Below are positions 8,964 to 17,461 of a stretch of 64,000 bases of DNA, piece by piece. A program made the translations under genes and the position numbers. Under the pieces are notes generated by a model that saw only the letters and a list, made by a program, of their open reading frames with translations, ran no database searches and was not told the DNA's origin. The stretch comes from an uncultured Spirochaetota bacterium (GTDB lineage Bacteria; Spirochaetota; UBA4802; UBA5550). The stretch is taken from positions 62,001 to 126,000 of the forward strand of contig CALMRZ010000047.1 in assembly GCA_937872225.1 (NCBI GenBank). The letters are read 5' to 3'. How positions within the stretch are numbered: position 1 is the first letter of the stretch; every line of letters starts with the position of its first letter.

Positions 8964-10217
8964 ATGAAAAAACCGTCAATCATGGCTGGATATTTGCTGT
9001 TTACGGTATTATATTTTACGACGAATATTTTTGCCTATACGTACAGCCATAGCACAAGTTTTACGAGGACCATGGCCCGGGCGGCGACCATCAGCTCACC
9101 CGATTCGGTCTACTATAACCCGGTCGGCCTGGTGAAACTGAAAGATGGGATGTATCTTGACCTGGGAAACCAGGGGGGCATGAAATTGTATGAACACCGG
9201 CTGGTATGGGCAAACTACCATGATGCGACGCCCTCATTTACCATACCGAACCTCGCGGTTATCGGCAAGATCGGCAGGAGCGCGATTTTCGCGGCCGTTT
9301 ACATTCCGGCCGGCGGCGGATCGGTGAAATACAAATCGAATACGGGCATATTCACCGGTGCCCTGTCGGGGATGATGCCCTATGCGATGCCGCCGCAGTA
9401 TATCAAGGCCACCAATTTCTGGATCCAGGGCGCGGTGGGGGGCGCTTTTTCTTTCACCGACTGGCTGGCGGTCACTGCCGGCGTGAAGTACAGCCGGTTC
9501 AGCTATGAAGTATCCATGGGCTACTGGGGCGCCTGCGTCATGAAGCAGAAGACCGCGGCGGACGGCTTCTCCGGCTTCGTCGGCATCATGATCACGCCGA
9601 TGGACAGGATCAGGTTCACGGCCCTCTATTCCAGCCAGGTCATAGCCCGCGGCAAGACTACCGACATGAAGTGGCACTACAGCTCCATCGCTGAAGAGCG
9701 TCTTCCCGATTATCTGCTGGCAGGCATCAACGTGAGGCCGGGCGATGCCGTCGAGATACAGGCGTCATACCAGCTCAATTTCAGCCAGCAGCGCAATTAC
9801 GGCACGACGAATACCATGAACCTGGTAACGGGCGCCGCCCTGCACGAATTCGGGTTCGCGGGTTATGATTCGGCGGGCAATGTGGTACTCGGCGGCAACA
9901 CCCAGAATTACAAGGGAAGGCTGCAGCACAAAATCGGTCTCGGCCTCGAGGGCAGGGTCCATGAAAGGCTGATCTTAAGCTGCGGCGTATCCTATGAGAC
10001 CCAGGAGATCTATCTCCGGGTCCAGAATCCCCTTGATCCCGATCTGAGGAACATCGGCGTCGGCATAGGCGGGAAGGTGATCGTCAGCAGGCAGGTCAGC
10101 CTCGAGATCGGCGCCGCCCGGTATTTCTATTTCACCGACCGGGCGATGTACAACCTGATCAAGATGAACAAAAGCGTAACGTCATTCGGTTTCGGTCTCA
10201 CCGCCAAACTCATATAG
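8964..10217 (+). CDS. FadL/OMPP1-type outer-membrane protein (copy 2)
   Basis: A 417-aa close paralogue of the preceding porin, sharing the mature N-terminus AYTYSHSTSFTRTMARAAT and nearly all barrel segments. A signal peptide covers about residues 1-24. It starts at ATG 8964 after AGGAGG. Differences cluster in the signal peptide and in a few loops, including the region around residue 125, so the pair probably differs in surface loops or specificity. It has its own leader and its own terminator. Family function is passage of hydrophobic molecules through the outer membrane; the cargo is unknown. Confidence 0.85.
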   Translation: MKKPSIMAGYLLFTVLYFTTNIFAYTYSHSTSFTRTMARAATISSPDSVYYNPVGLVKLKDGMYLDLGNQGGMKLYEHRLVWANYHDATPSFTIPNLAVIGKIGRSAIFAAVYIPAGGGSVKYKSNTGIFTGALSGMMPYAMPPQYIKATNFWIQGAVGGAFSFTDWLAVTAGVKYSRFSYEVSMGYWGACVMKQKTAADGFSGFVGIMITPMDRIRFTALYSSQVIARGKTTDMKWHYSSIAEERLPDYLLAGINVRPGDAVEIQASYQLNFSQQRNYGTTNTMNLVTGAALHEFGFAGYDSAGNVVLGGNTQNYKGRLQHKIGLGLEGRVHERLILSCGVSYETQEIYLRVQNPLDPDLRNIGVGIGGKVIVSRQVSLEIGAARYFYFTDRAMYNLIKMNKSVTSFGFGLTAKLI

Positions 10218-10273
10218 AAAAGATTTATCTGATAACACGGAATGCCTGATGGGCGGATACCAGCATGAAAATG

Positions 10274-10304
10274 AAAAGGCGCGGTATTTGTCCCGCGCCT
10301 TTTC
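10274..10304. terminator. Bidirectional terminator
   Basis: Stem GGCGCGG (10278-10284) / CCGCGCC (10293-10299) is flanked by AAAA on the left and TTTT on the right. It can end both the porin gene and the convergent lipoprotein gene. Confidence 0.8.
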
Positions 10305-10327
10305 TGCGTTCAGCTTTGTTTGGCCCG

Positions 10328-11491
10328 CTACCTGATCTTCTCGGCCGTCATCAGGTTCGACTGTCCCGGTTTATAAACATATCCGTAGCTGAAGGGAAGC
10401 CTGCCGGTGGACTTTTCGTCCATCGCCTTCTTTAAGTCGCGCTGCATCCGGTTGGCAAAGAGGCCGATGGGTCCGTCATAGTAGCCGTGGAAGGCGAGCT
10501 TCCACCTGTCCGGCTTGAAGTAGCGGAGGGGTATGCCGGAATCGTCCTGGACCAGGTAGTTGGTCGACTCCAGTATCGCGGCGCGGATCTTCGTGAACTT
10601 CACGTTGTCGTTGTGCATCAGGTACGATGCGGACTTGATGATTGTCGCGTAAGGGCCTTCCTTCCTGAGGTAAGGGAGGAAGTTGGGCGAGCTGGTCTCC
10701 AGCGCATGGTCGATCACGTTAAGCATGTAATAGCGGACGGTTTTCGTCTTGCCGGAGCCCTTGCGGAAGCTTATTTCCACGCCGGGGATGCGGGATTTCG
10801 GCGGGTTCTGCCAGTTGATGCGGTCGTCCGAATCCGTGCCCGGCACCACGGTGCTTTTCGCGTCAATGGCGATTTTTCTCGCGTCAACAATGGTGTAGTC
10901 GTTGGTGGCGAGAAAGTACATGATGATGCCGCCGATGCTGTTGAAGGACTTGTTGCTCATTTCCGCCGCCATCCCCTCGGTCTTGAAAAAGTTCATGTGA
11001 AGAATGTCGCCAAGGGATCCCCGGAGCCCGTTAAGCCCGCGGGTGATCTGGTCGGCCGACATTCCCGCCGGGTTCGGTATCACTCCCGGCGGCTCCAGGC
11101 CGAACATGATGATGCTGTCGCAGTCCGGGTAAAAGGTGAGGGCGTTCATGATGTCTGGCCCGCTGAAGGGGTACAGGACGCTTCCGCTGGGCCGTGACGG
11201 ACGGTGCTTCTGCCACCAGTCGGTTATTTTCTGGAGGTTCGGCTTCTGCATGCTGTTCCAGGACGAAGCCATCTGCTGCCGGTACGATTTGTAGAAAGCG
11301 GACTGGCTGTACCGGTACAGCTTGGATTCCTTCGGCAGGTCCTTGCCGGCAAAGAGGAGCGCCGTGTCATTGATTTCGGGTGACGATGTGTTTTTGGCGA
11401 ATCCATTCTCCTTCTGCTTGCAGTAAGTGAAGGAAGCAAGAAGGATGAACAGTGTTGTCAGGATAACCGACCTGTGTCTCGAGATGTTCAT
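10328..11491 (-). CDS. Hypothetical lipoprotein
   Basis: A 387-aa protein with a lipoprotein signal peptide; the lipobox-like SFTYC places the lipidated cysteine at about residue 24. The mature part is soluble and alpha/beta in character, with segments such as FYPDCDSIIMFGLEPPG and a stretch discussing no recognisable catalytic motif. I do not recognise the family. It likely sits in a membrane facing the periplasm or on the cell surface. It converges on the porin gene and shares the bidirectional terminator. No operon partner is evident. Confidence 0.7.
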   Translation of the reverse strand: MNISRHRSVILTTLFILLASFTYCKQKENGFAKNTSSPEINDTALLFAGKDLPKESKLYRYSQSAFYKSYRQQMASSWNSMQKPNLQKITDWWQKHRPSRPSGSVLYPFSGPDIMNALTFYPDCDSIIMFGLEPPGVIPNPAGMSADQITRGLNGLRGSLGDILHMNFFKTEGMAAEMSNKSFNSIGGIIMYFLATNDYTIVDARKIAIDAKSTVVPGTDSDDRINWQNPPKSRIPGVEISFRKGSGKTKTVRYYMLNVIDHALETSSPNFLPYLRKEGPYATIIKSASYLMHNDNVKFTKIRAAILESTNYLVQDDSGIPLRYFKPDRWKLAFHGYYDGPIGLFANRMQRDLKKAMDEKSTGRLPFSYGYVYKPGQSNLMTAEKIR

Positions 11492-11784
11492 GCATGTTCT
11501 CCAGGTGATATAATGTATGCCTGTTTCTTCTCGTTGTGGCGGTCAGGAATATCCAGTGATTAAGACGAAGAAGAAGCAGGTCTGATTATGCCGGTGACCG
11601 GCACTGTGAATATAGGAAGTTTGAATCGGCCATGTCAAGCTTTTATGGAGGAGGGGTATATTTTTCTTGACTAAAATCAATTATACGAGCAGCTTGTTTT
11701 GAAAGCTGCCGTTTAAAAAGCGCGGCCGATGCATACATCTGAAACAGCCCGCGGAACATCACAGCAAGTTTATATAGGCGAGAT

Positions 11785-12279
11785 ATGAAAATGAAAAGCA
11801 TAAAGACGGCATTGATTGCAATCCTGGGCGCCGGCCTTGTTTTCACCGGGTGCGCGAAGATGCCGGAAAAGCTCGTATCCCCGACCCTCAAGATAGAGCC
11901 GGTGGTCAAGGACAACAAGGAGTTCTACAAGCTGTCGCTGAGCACCGGAATCCAGAATGAAAACAGCGATACCGCCTTCGTTGACCTGAAAGGACTGATT
12001 GTTTTCAAGGACGGGAAGACCCGCGTGCTGACTGTTCCCTTCCATCTTCCCATCGTGCTTCCCTTTGATACCGGAATCATAGAAGCGGAAAAAACCTTTA
12101 CCGAAAGCGAGATCATGCCCCTGGTGACTCTCCTTGGCTCGGACAGGGAAAAGCTCCTGAACGAAAAGGCCCTTGAGCGCTCTTTTATAGATGAAAAAAA
12201 CATCGGCTTTGAGCTGACCGGATGCGAAAAAAAGAACATTCTCGATGTGCTGAAGGATAAAGTGAATGAAAAAAATTGA
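11785..12279 (+). CDS. Small lipoprotein, LEA/WHy-like character
   Basis: A 164-aa lipoprotein: the signal peptide ends in VFTGC with the lipidated cysteine near residue 23. The mature part is a single beta-rich domain containing IQNENSDTAFVDLKGLIVFKDGK and PFDTGIIEAEKTF, which reads like the water-stress/LEA-2 type of immunoglobulin-like fold, though I would not insist on it. The gene overlaps the next membrane-protein gene by 14 bases, so the two are translationally coupled and probably work together at the envelope. Confidence 0.65.
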   Translation: MKMKSIKTALIAILGAGLVFTGCAKMPEKLVSPTLKIEPVVKDNKEFYKLSLSTGIQNENSDTAFVDLKGLIVFKDGKTRVLTVPFHLPIVLPFDTGIIEAEKTFTESEIMPLVTLLGSDREKLLNEKALERSFIDEKNIGFELTGCEKKNILDVLKDKVNEKN

Positions 12280-12703
12280 TGACAGCAAAATATATCTCAT
12301 TACGGCCGTAACGACCCTGGCGGTCGCCGTGATTCTGGCTGTGGTCGCCTATTATTCCATCCTCTCCGTCGAGCCGAAAGTTGAACAGCTGCTCTCCGCG
12401 AAGGACAATATCAGCACCAACTACAAGAAGGCATACCTTATCCTGCGCGATCCCCAGGTCTTTGCCGGTTACAGCTATTTTGACGCCGAGGGCGTATCGG
12501 TCAAGAATTCCCTGGCCTTTTTCGATAAGCGGGTCTACAACGGCGAGGAAATCGACACAAACCGCAAGGCGTACCTGGAACTCCTCCTCGAAAGACGCAA
12601 AAAAGGTTCGGTCCTGACCAGGAATACCATGGTCTTTTTTCTGGTCCTTTCGCTGGCATTCTGGGCCGTTTTCGTCCAGGAACGGCGATCTTCCAGACGA
12701 TAA
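12266..12703 (+). CDS. Two-pass membrane protein of unknown function
   Basis: A 145-aa protein with hydrophobic segments at about residues 10-32 and 116-137 that enclose a soluble region containing NISTNYKKAYLILRDP and a short KKGS turn. The topology suggests a periplasmic or extracytoplasmic central domain. It overlaps the upstream lipoprotein gene by 14 bases. I do not recognise the family. Pairing with a lipoprotein suggests a small envelope complex, but that is inference. Confidence 0.6.
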   Translation: MKKIDDSKIYLITAVTTLAVAVILAVVAYYSILSVEPKVEQLLSAKDNISTNYKKAYLILRDPQVFAGYSYFDAEGVSVKNSLAFFDKRVYNGEEIDTNRKAYLELLLERRKKGSVLTRNTMVFFLVLSLAFWAVFVQERRSSRR

Positions 12704-12845
12704 TCCCCCTTTATTTTAGTCTTGACAATTGCTCCTTAAAACGCGATATCTAATGCAGCCGTGATTTCTTTGCATTATTGATGGTTTGCGCAGTTATTCA
12801 TGGTTGCGGAATGACTGACGCTTGATTGGTTTTCGTAAGATTATA

Positions 12846-13946
12846 ATGAAAAAAAAGATAATGGTCATCGACGACGAGGAGCAGATACGGAAGCTCCTGG
12901 TGCGTATCCTGTCCTCTTCGGGCTACGATGTTGTCACCGCTTCGAACGGCAAAGAGGCCCTGGAACGGCTTGAGTCCGTATCCGTTGACCTCATCATGCT
13001 CGACATGAACATGCCGGAAATGGACGGCCTGAGCTTCCTTCGCAGGTTGAAGGAAACCAATCTCACCCATGTGCCGGTCCTGATGGTTTCCGGAGAGCAC
13101 AATCCCGACAACATAGTGGAAAGCTACAAGCTTGGCGTGTATGATTTCATCCGCAAGCCGGAACAGACCGAGGTCATGCTTAAAAGGGTGGAAAACGGCC
13201 TTAAGATCGGCGAAATGATCAATTTCAACGAGTTCATTCGGGTTGAGCTCCTGATGGCCCGGAAGCTGCAGAAATACCTGTTCCCTGAACCGAACGTCAA
13301 TACCGATAAGGTGAAGATCAATACCTGGTCGATGCCGCTGTCGGATATCGGCGGCGACCTGTACGACTATGTCATATTTCGCGACGGCCGGGTCATCTTT
13401 TTCATTGCGGACGTTTCCGGTCACAGCATTTCAGCTTCGCTGTTCACCGCCATCGTTAAAATGGTGTTCCGCAACGCCCTCCAGAAGACCGACATCCCCG
13501 GCGACATCATGACCATGATGAACCATGAGCTGACCGGAAACCTTCCCGTCGAATCCTTCGTTACCGCCTTCTGCGCCCTCTTCAATCCGTCGACCAGGGA
13601 GCTGATGTATGCCAACGCCGGCCACCCGAACCCGTACTGCATCGACGGCGGCGGATTTATCCAGCTTGAAGGGAATGATTCCTTCCTGGGACCCATTGCC
13701 GGCGCTGATTTTGAAACCTATGCCATCAAGTTGAACGGGCCTACGAGTATTTTCGCGGTAACCGACGGTATCCTGGATATAATCGACGGAGATGACCTGC
13801 CGGTGGGGGAAAAGCTCGTCAGCGATATCCTCATGATGAAGGGGAAAACACCCATCGACAAGTTCAGAATGATACAGAAATTCGTGACGGGCCCCGATGT
13901 CGTTGTCAATGACGACTGCACCCTGATGCTTGTCGACCTCGCGTGA
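12846..13946 (+). CDS. Response regulator with PP2C phosphatase output
   Basis: A 366-aa protein: receiver domain at residues 1-120 with acidic pocket D9/D10, phospho-acceptor D53 in LIMLDMNMP, switch serine in LMVSGE and lysine in FIRKPEQ; a short helical linker; then a SpoIIE/RsbU-type PP2C domain from about 160 (DIGGDLYDY, IADVSGHSISASLFTA, YANAGHPNPY, VTDGILDI, NDDCTLMLVD). All metal-binding aspartates look intact. It likely dephosphorylates an anti-sigma antagonist when phosphorylated. No histidine kinase adjoins it. The ATG at 12846 begins a normal receiver domain; an ATG 24 bases upstream is possible. Confidence 0.92.
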   Translation: MKKKIMVIDDEEQIRKLLVRILSSSGYDVVTASNGKEALERLESVSVDLIMLDMNMPEMDGLSFLRRLKETNLTHVPVLMVSGEHNPDNIVESYKLGVYDFIRKPEQTEVMLKRVENGLKIGEMINFNEFIRVELLMARKLQKYLFPEPNVNTDKVKINTWSMPLSDIGGDLYDYVIFRDGRVIFFIADVSGHSISASLFTAIVKMVFRNALQKTDIPGDIMTMMNHELTGNLPVESFVTAFCALFNPSTRELMYANAGHPNPYCIDGGGFIQLEGNDSFLGPIAGADFETYAIKLNGPTSIFAVTDGILDIIDGDDLPVGEKLVSDILMMKGKTPIDKFRMIQKFVTGPDVVVNDDCTLMLVDLA

Positions 13947-13952
13947 CCTGCC

Positions 13953-14417
13953 ATGCAAAAAATACTGGTTGTATCGGATTCCCACGGGAGCCACGGCAAG
14001 CTTGCCCGCATACTGGCCCGGGAATATCCCTTTGATTGCCTCGTCCACTGCGGCGACGGCGTCAACGACCTCTTTCATGTTGAGATACCGGACGGGGTCA
14101 CGGTGGTGCGCGTGAGCGGCAATATTGACCTGGCCCGCGCCATCGACATGGAGCGGGTCGCCTTTTTCGATGCCGGTCCGGCCCGGTTCATGGTGGCGCA
14201 CGGCGACCAGTTCGGCGTGCACAACGATTACGGGCCGATCGAGAGGGAAGGGCGCAACAGGAAGGTCGATGCGGTGCTTTTCGGCCATACCCATATCAAG
14301 TACCACAGGGACGGGAAACCGGCCCTGTTCAATCCCGGACCGGCCACTAGCGGCATGTACGGGCTGGTGATGGTCAATGGCTCACCGCGGTTCAGTCACG
14401 GCAGTCTTGAAGACTAA
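13953..14417 (+). CDS. YfcE/MJ0936-type phosphodiesterase
   Basis: A 154-aa calcineurin-like metallophosphoesterase. It carries DSHG (residues 9-12), HCGDG, GNID in place of the usual GNCD, VAHGDQF and FGHTH, the five metal-binding blocks of the YfcE family. The size is typical for these cytosolic enzymes, which cleave phosphodiesters in vitro and whose true substrates are mostly unknown. It starts six bases after the response-regulator phosphatase and is probably co-transcribed with it. Confidence 0.88.
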   Translation: MQKILVVSDSHGSHGKLARILAREYPFDCLVHCGDGVNDLFHVEIPDGVTVVRVSGNIDLARAIDMERVAFFDAGPARFMVAHGDQFGVHNDYGPIEREGRNRKVDAVLFGHTHIKYHRDGKPALFNPGPATSGMYGLVMVNGSPRFSHGSLED

Positions 14418-14441
14418 AAAAAGCGGTTGTGATACCGCTTT
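14414..14441 (-). terminator. Terminator of the small minus-strand gene
   Basis: Arms AAAGCGGT (14420-14427) and ACCGCTTT (14434-14441) pair; read on the minus strand the stem is followed by seven T residues. It overlaps the last codons of the convergent phosphodiesterase gene. Confidence 0.7.
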
Positions 14442-14468
14442 ACACGCTCCGGTTTATCGAATGAAGGA

Positions 14469-14657
14469 TCAGGCCGAGAAGGTCGGTTCTTTTTTTATCA
14501 GGATTTCCTTTATTTTTGCGTCCCCCGCTGAAAAATAAATTATGGGGGATTCCATCAGAGAATATTCATCAATCAGCCGGACGAAATCCTCGTCACGCTT
14601 GAGATCAATAAGATCGATTTCCCTGAATTTCCTGTTCCCGATAAATATTGCTTTCAT
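14469..14657 (-). CDS. Small protein of unknown function
   Basis: A 62-aa ORF starting KAIFIGN with a plausible beta-alpha-beta pattern (KAIFIGN, IDLIDLKRDEDFVRLIDEY, PIIYFSAGDAK, IKEILIKKEP). An AGGA site lies upstream of the ATG at 14657, and a hairpin with a T-run on this strand follows the stop, so the ORF has both translation and termination signals. I do not recognise the family. Confidence 0.55.
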   Translation of the reverse strand: MKAIFIGNRKFREIDLIDLKRDEDFVRLIDEYSLMESPIIYFSAGDAKIKEILIKKEPTFSA

Positions 14658-15235
14658 GGTAGATCCTGTCTGATGTTGTTGATGCAATTTTCACGATGGG
14701 GTCCATGATATTGCACTGGTTCATTGTAAGGCAAACGCTGCTTTAATAGTCGCAAGAATAAAGTCTGTACTAGCTTCATACGGCAGAATGGCAAGTATTC
14801 TATACATTGCAACGTTACAACTATTAATTTATTTGTCCAGTATTTTTACTGTTATTTTTTAATGGAGAAGAAAATATTGCGAAAAAAAATTATCGTTATG
14901 TCTGATAAGTTCGTTCTTTTAAGTGCGGATTTTGGTCAACCATTAATTAAAAAAAATTTTTTTACTATCCCGGTGAATTGCTGATTCCTAAATTACTTGA
15001 AGTCTGTTAAAATCATTCTCAATTCAAGGCCCTGTTCTTCGTGATTATCCCGTCATCCATTGTTCTGTCGCATTCGCCGGCAATAGGCGTGATGAAATCA
15101 TTACTGACGGTGTGATAATTTCCTTTAACGCTGCGGTCAGGAGTCCCGGAAAAGCAGGGCCGTCCGTTCTGACTGCGGTTTATGAACTGACACTGTCGGA
15201 GCGGCTATGGTGCGGCTATAATATTAAATTTCCGA
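14658..15235. other. AT-rich intergenic stretch of about 580 bases
   Basis: No supported gene. A 40-codon ORF at 14862-14984 lacks a ribosome-binding site and looks like chance in AT-rich sequence. The left part is strongly AT-rich, the right part is of ordinary composition and leads into the lolA promoter. It could hold a remnant gene or a small RNA, but I see no diagnostic structure. Confidence 0.4.
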
Positions 15236-15263
15236 TTGACTTTTAAAGGCACGATAATATACA
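15236..15263 (+). promoter_or_regulatory. Promoter of the LolA-like/RodZ-like operon
   Basis: TTGACT (15236-15241) and TATACA (15258-15263) are separated by 16 bases, about 50 bases upstream of the ATG at 15313. Confidence 0.55.
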
Positions 15264-15312
15264 TTGACCCCAAATTTAGGTCTGTTTATCTTACCGGCAG
15301 GTTCATTATATC

Positions 15313-16011
15313 ATGAAATTATCTGGCAGAGCGGCACTGTTTGTATCGATGATCGCATTGATTGCGGTTTCGGCCACCGGTCTGTATGCATTTAAATTCG
15401 ACTTTACCACGGTCAGTGATATCGTCGATAATATTAAGAGCAACTTCGGCAAACTGGATTCGTACCAGGCCAATTTTACCATTATGTCCGATAAAGGCGG
15501 CAGGACGAACCAGCAGACCGGCACGATAAAATACAAGGCCCATAACAAGCTGTGCATAGAGTTCAGCCAGCCCTATGGGCAGAAAATCGTTTCGAATGGT
15601 AAGACAATGTGGATTTACATCCCATCCATGAATGTCGTGGCTGAACAAGACCTCAATTCCGAATCGGGTATCTTCACCACGGGGTCCAGGAGCGGCCTGA
15701 ACTGGCTGTTTTCGAAATATCATTACCGTTTCGCCTCCAAAGAACAGCCGGAAACACAGGATGACGGCACCAAGCGATACACTCTCATCCTGAAGCAGAA
15801 GGAGAGCCGGAGCGGTTACCGAAAGATGAAACTGTGGGTATCGGAACGTTATTTTATCGTCCGGGCCCAGGGCGAGACGTCAACGGGAAAAAAGGTTGAC
15901 ATAAAGTTTTCCGAACTGAAAACGAACGTCAGCCTGCCGAACGGTATTTTCAAGTTTGATGTGCCGTCACGGGCCCGTGTAATTAAAAATCCAATGATAT
16001 CAGAGGAGTAG
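15313..16011 (+). CDS. LolA-like outer-membrane lipoprotein carrier protein
   Basis: A 232-aa periplasmic protein with a signal peptide (about 1-26). The mature part has the LolA/LolB half-barrel signature: DSYQANFTIMSDKGG, GTIKYKAHNKLCIEF, KIVSNGKTMWIYIPSMN and LILKQKESRSGYRKMKLWV. LolA shuttles lipoproteins from the inner-membrane LolCDE complex across the periplasm. The central NSESGIFTTGSRSGLNWLF replaces the usual helix region. It could instead be an LolA-fold sterol- or lipid-binding relative. Four bases separate it from the next gene. Confidence 0.8.
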   Translation: MKLSGRAALFVSMIALIAVSATGLYAFKFDFTTVSDIVDNIKSNFGKLDSYQANFTIMSDKGGRTNQQTGTIKYKAHNKLCIEFSQPYGQKIVSNGKTMWIYIPSMNVVAEQDLNSESGIFTTGSRSGLNWLFSKYHYRFASKEQPETQDDGTKRYTLILKQKESRSGYRKMKLWVSERYFIVRAQGETSTGKKVDIKFSELKTNVSLPNGIFKFDVPSRARVIKNPMISEE

Positions 16012-16014
16012 ATC

Positions 16015-17139
16015 TTGGAAAGCATCGGCGAAACTTTACGTCAGGCGCGGGAAGCCAGAAAAATATCCATCAAGGACGTTGTCAAGGAGACCAATATCAG
16101 CCCGATATATCTCCAGGCTCTCGAGGAAGAGAAATTCGACAAGTTTCCCAGCGAAACCTATCTTATCGGTTTTCTCCGCACGTACTCGGAATTCCTCAAG
16201 CTTGATGTGGAAGCCATAGTACAGGCTTACAAGGGATACAAGATCGGGGAAAGCGCAACGCCCCTGGAAGAACTGACCAGGCCGACGAAGTCCAATATCA
16301 GCATGGTGGCGTCTTCGTTCCTTAATAAAAACCGCAATGTCCTCCTGATCGCCGGGATCGTCATTGTGTCCATTTTCCTCATCTGGGGGATCAAGTCCCT
16401 TTTTACGTCAAATGTTGATATCTCCAGCGATGATTCCACCGATACTATAAAAGAAGAATACGCGAAAAACAAGGAACATGAGATTGAAAACCTTCGCAAC
16501 CTCCAGCTTTCCAACAACAAGGGCTTCATCCTGGTGTATAAAAACGAAGCCGTCCAGTTCCTGGTCGACAACAAGGAAGTGGTATTTCTCCTGAAAAGCG
16601 TCAATGGAGAGACCGTGGCCCTGGAGCTCCTCCCCGGCAAAAAGGTCGTCAAGCTGAAAATTGAAGAACCCAGGACCCTCGCCATCGAGGGATGCCCCCG
16701 GGACGTGACCTTCACCCTCAAGGGCCTCACCGAGAACAGGGCCAAGATCATGGTTTCTCTGGGAGAAAAGAAGGAAGTTGAAGAAACGGTCGCCAAAGAG
16801 GATGAAAAAACGACCGCCGACAGCACCAGCGTCGAGGCCCAGAACCGCCAGAGCCTTAAAATCGTATTTGAGGCTGAATTTGTGCAGAAATCCTTCATAG
16901 AGCTGTATCTGGACGGCGTTCGCAAGGTCCGCGGGTTCATACCCCAGGGCCAGGTTGAGCGCTGGGAGGCGACCGAGTACATCCAGATTAAGATCGGGAA
17001 TGCCGGCGGCATCAAGGCCCGCATCAATGGAAAGGAATTCTCCTTCGGGGCAGCGGGCCAGGTGGCAAACAAGGTCATAACCTGGAAAAAGGACGTCCAG
17101 AACCCGAACCTGTACCATATCGTGGTCAAGGACTGGTAA
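16015..17139 (+). CDS. RodZ-like HTH membrane protein
   Basis: A 374-aa protein: HTH_25-type domain at residues 1-70 (GETLRQAREARKISIKDV, ISPIYLQALEEEKFDKFPSETYLIGFLRTYS), a basic juxtamembrane stretch, one membrane segment at about 106-127, and a long extracytoplasmic region ending in a DUF4115-like beta domain (SFIELYLDGVRKVRG, IKIGNAGGIKARING). This is the layout of RodZ, which anchors MreB filaments. The start is TTG with AGAGGAG just upstream, three bases after the LolA-like stop. The mreB operon is 20 kb away, so the link is by family. Confidence 0.82.
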   Translation: MESIGETLRQAREARKISIKDVVKETNISPIYLQALEEEKFDKFPSETYLIGFLRTYSEFLKLDVEAIVQAYKGYKIGESATPLEELTRPTKSNISMVASSFLNKNRNVLLIAGIVIVSIFLIWGIKSLFTSNVDISSDDSTDTIKEEYAKNKEHEIENLRNLQLSNNKGFILVYKNEAVQFLVDNKEVVFLLKSVNGETVALELLPGKKVVKLKIEEPRTLAIEGCPRDVTFTLKGLTENRAKIMVSLGEKKEVEETVAKEDEKTTADSTSVEAQNRQSLKIVFEAEFVQKSFIELYLDGVRKVRGFIPQGQVERWEATEYIQIKIGNAGGIKARINGKEFSFGAAGQVANKVITWKKDVQNPNLYHIVVKDW

Positions 17140-17150
17140 GAGACAGTTGT

Positions 17151-17200
17151 CCCCGTCCCCCGGAGGGGGCTGATGATCCCCCCGATCCCCTGAGGGGGCA
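17151..17200. repeat. Dispersed C-run/G-run repeat, two units
   Basis: Two neighbouring inverted C-run/G-run units, CCCCCGGAGGGGG and CCCCTGAGGGGG, each able to form a hairpin. They belong to a family found at eight or more intergenic sites in this window. Confidence 0.7.
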
Positions 17201-17393
17201 TCTGACATCGGCTTTATTATTCATCACAGCATGCCCTCCGTCCACCGGTGTATATATATGCTTTTCCTGGTCCCCCGCGTGGGCATGCATCAGCGGCCGC
17301 AATATTAATCCCAATGATTATGTGTGAAATAATAATTGCAGTGTCGTATAATAATAAGCCAGTAGGTATGAACAAGATAGTATCGGTTGCCAC

Positions 17394-17418
17394 GGGCCCC
17401 CTCCGGGGGACGGGGGTC
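17394..17418. repeat. Dispersed C-run/G-run repeat
   Basis: CCCCCTCCGGGGG followed by a second G-run; one of the intergenic GC-rich family. Confidence 0.65.
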
Positions 17419-17461
17419 AGGAATTCGCTAATCGATTGAACATGATTTGAGGTAACCTGCC

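Larger units (their letters stand above)
17140..17461. other. Intergenic region with GC-rich repeats
   Basis: About 320 bases without a gene. It holds two groups of the dispersed C-run/G-run repeat (17151-17200 and 17394-17418). The rimO ribosome-binding site (GAGGT) lies at the right end. Confidence 0.5.

Noticed and set aside
14862-14984. A 40-codon frame in AT-rich sequence
   Set aside because: No ribosome-binding site, no promoter, low-complexity lysine-rich translation; likely chance.
15120-15240. Possible regulatory RNA upstream of the LolA-like gene
   Set aside because: Some short complementary pairs can be drawn, but none forms a consistent fold, and the promoter at 15236 lies downstream, so the stretch would not be in the leader.
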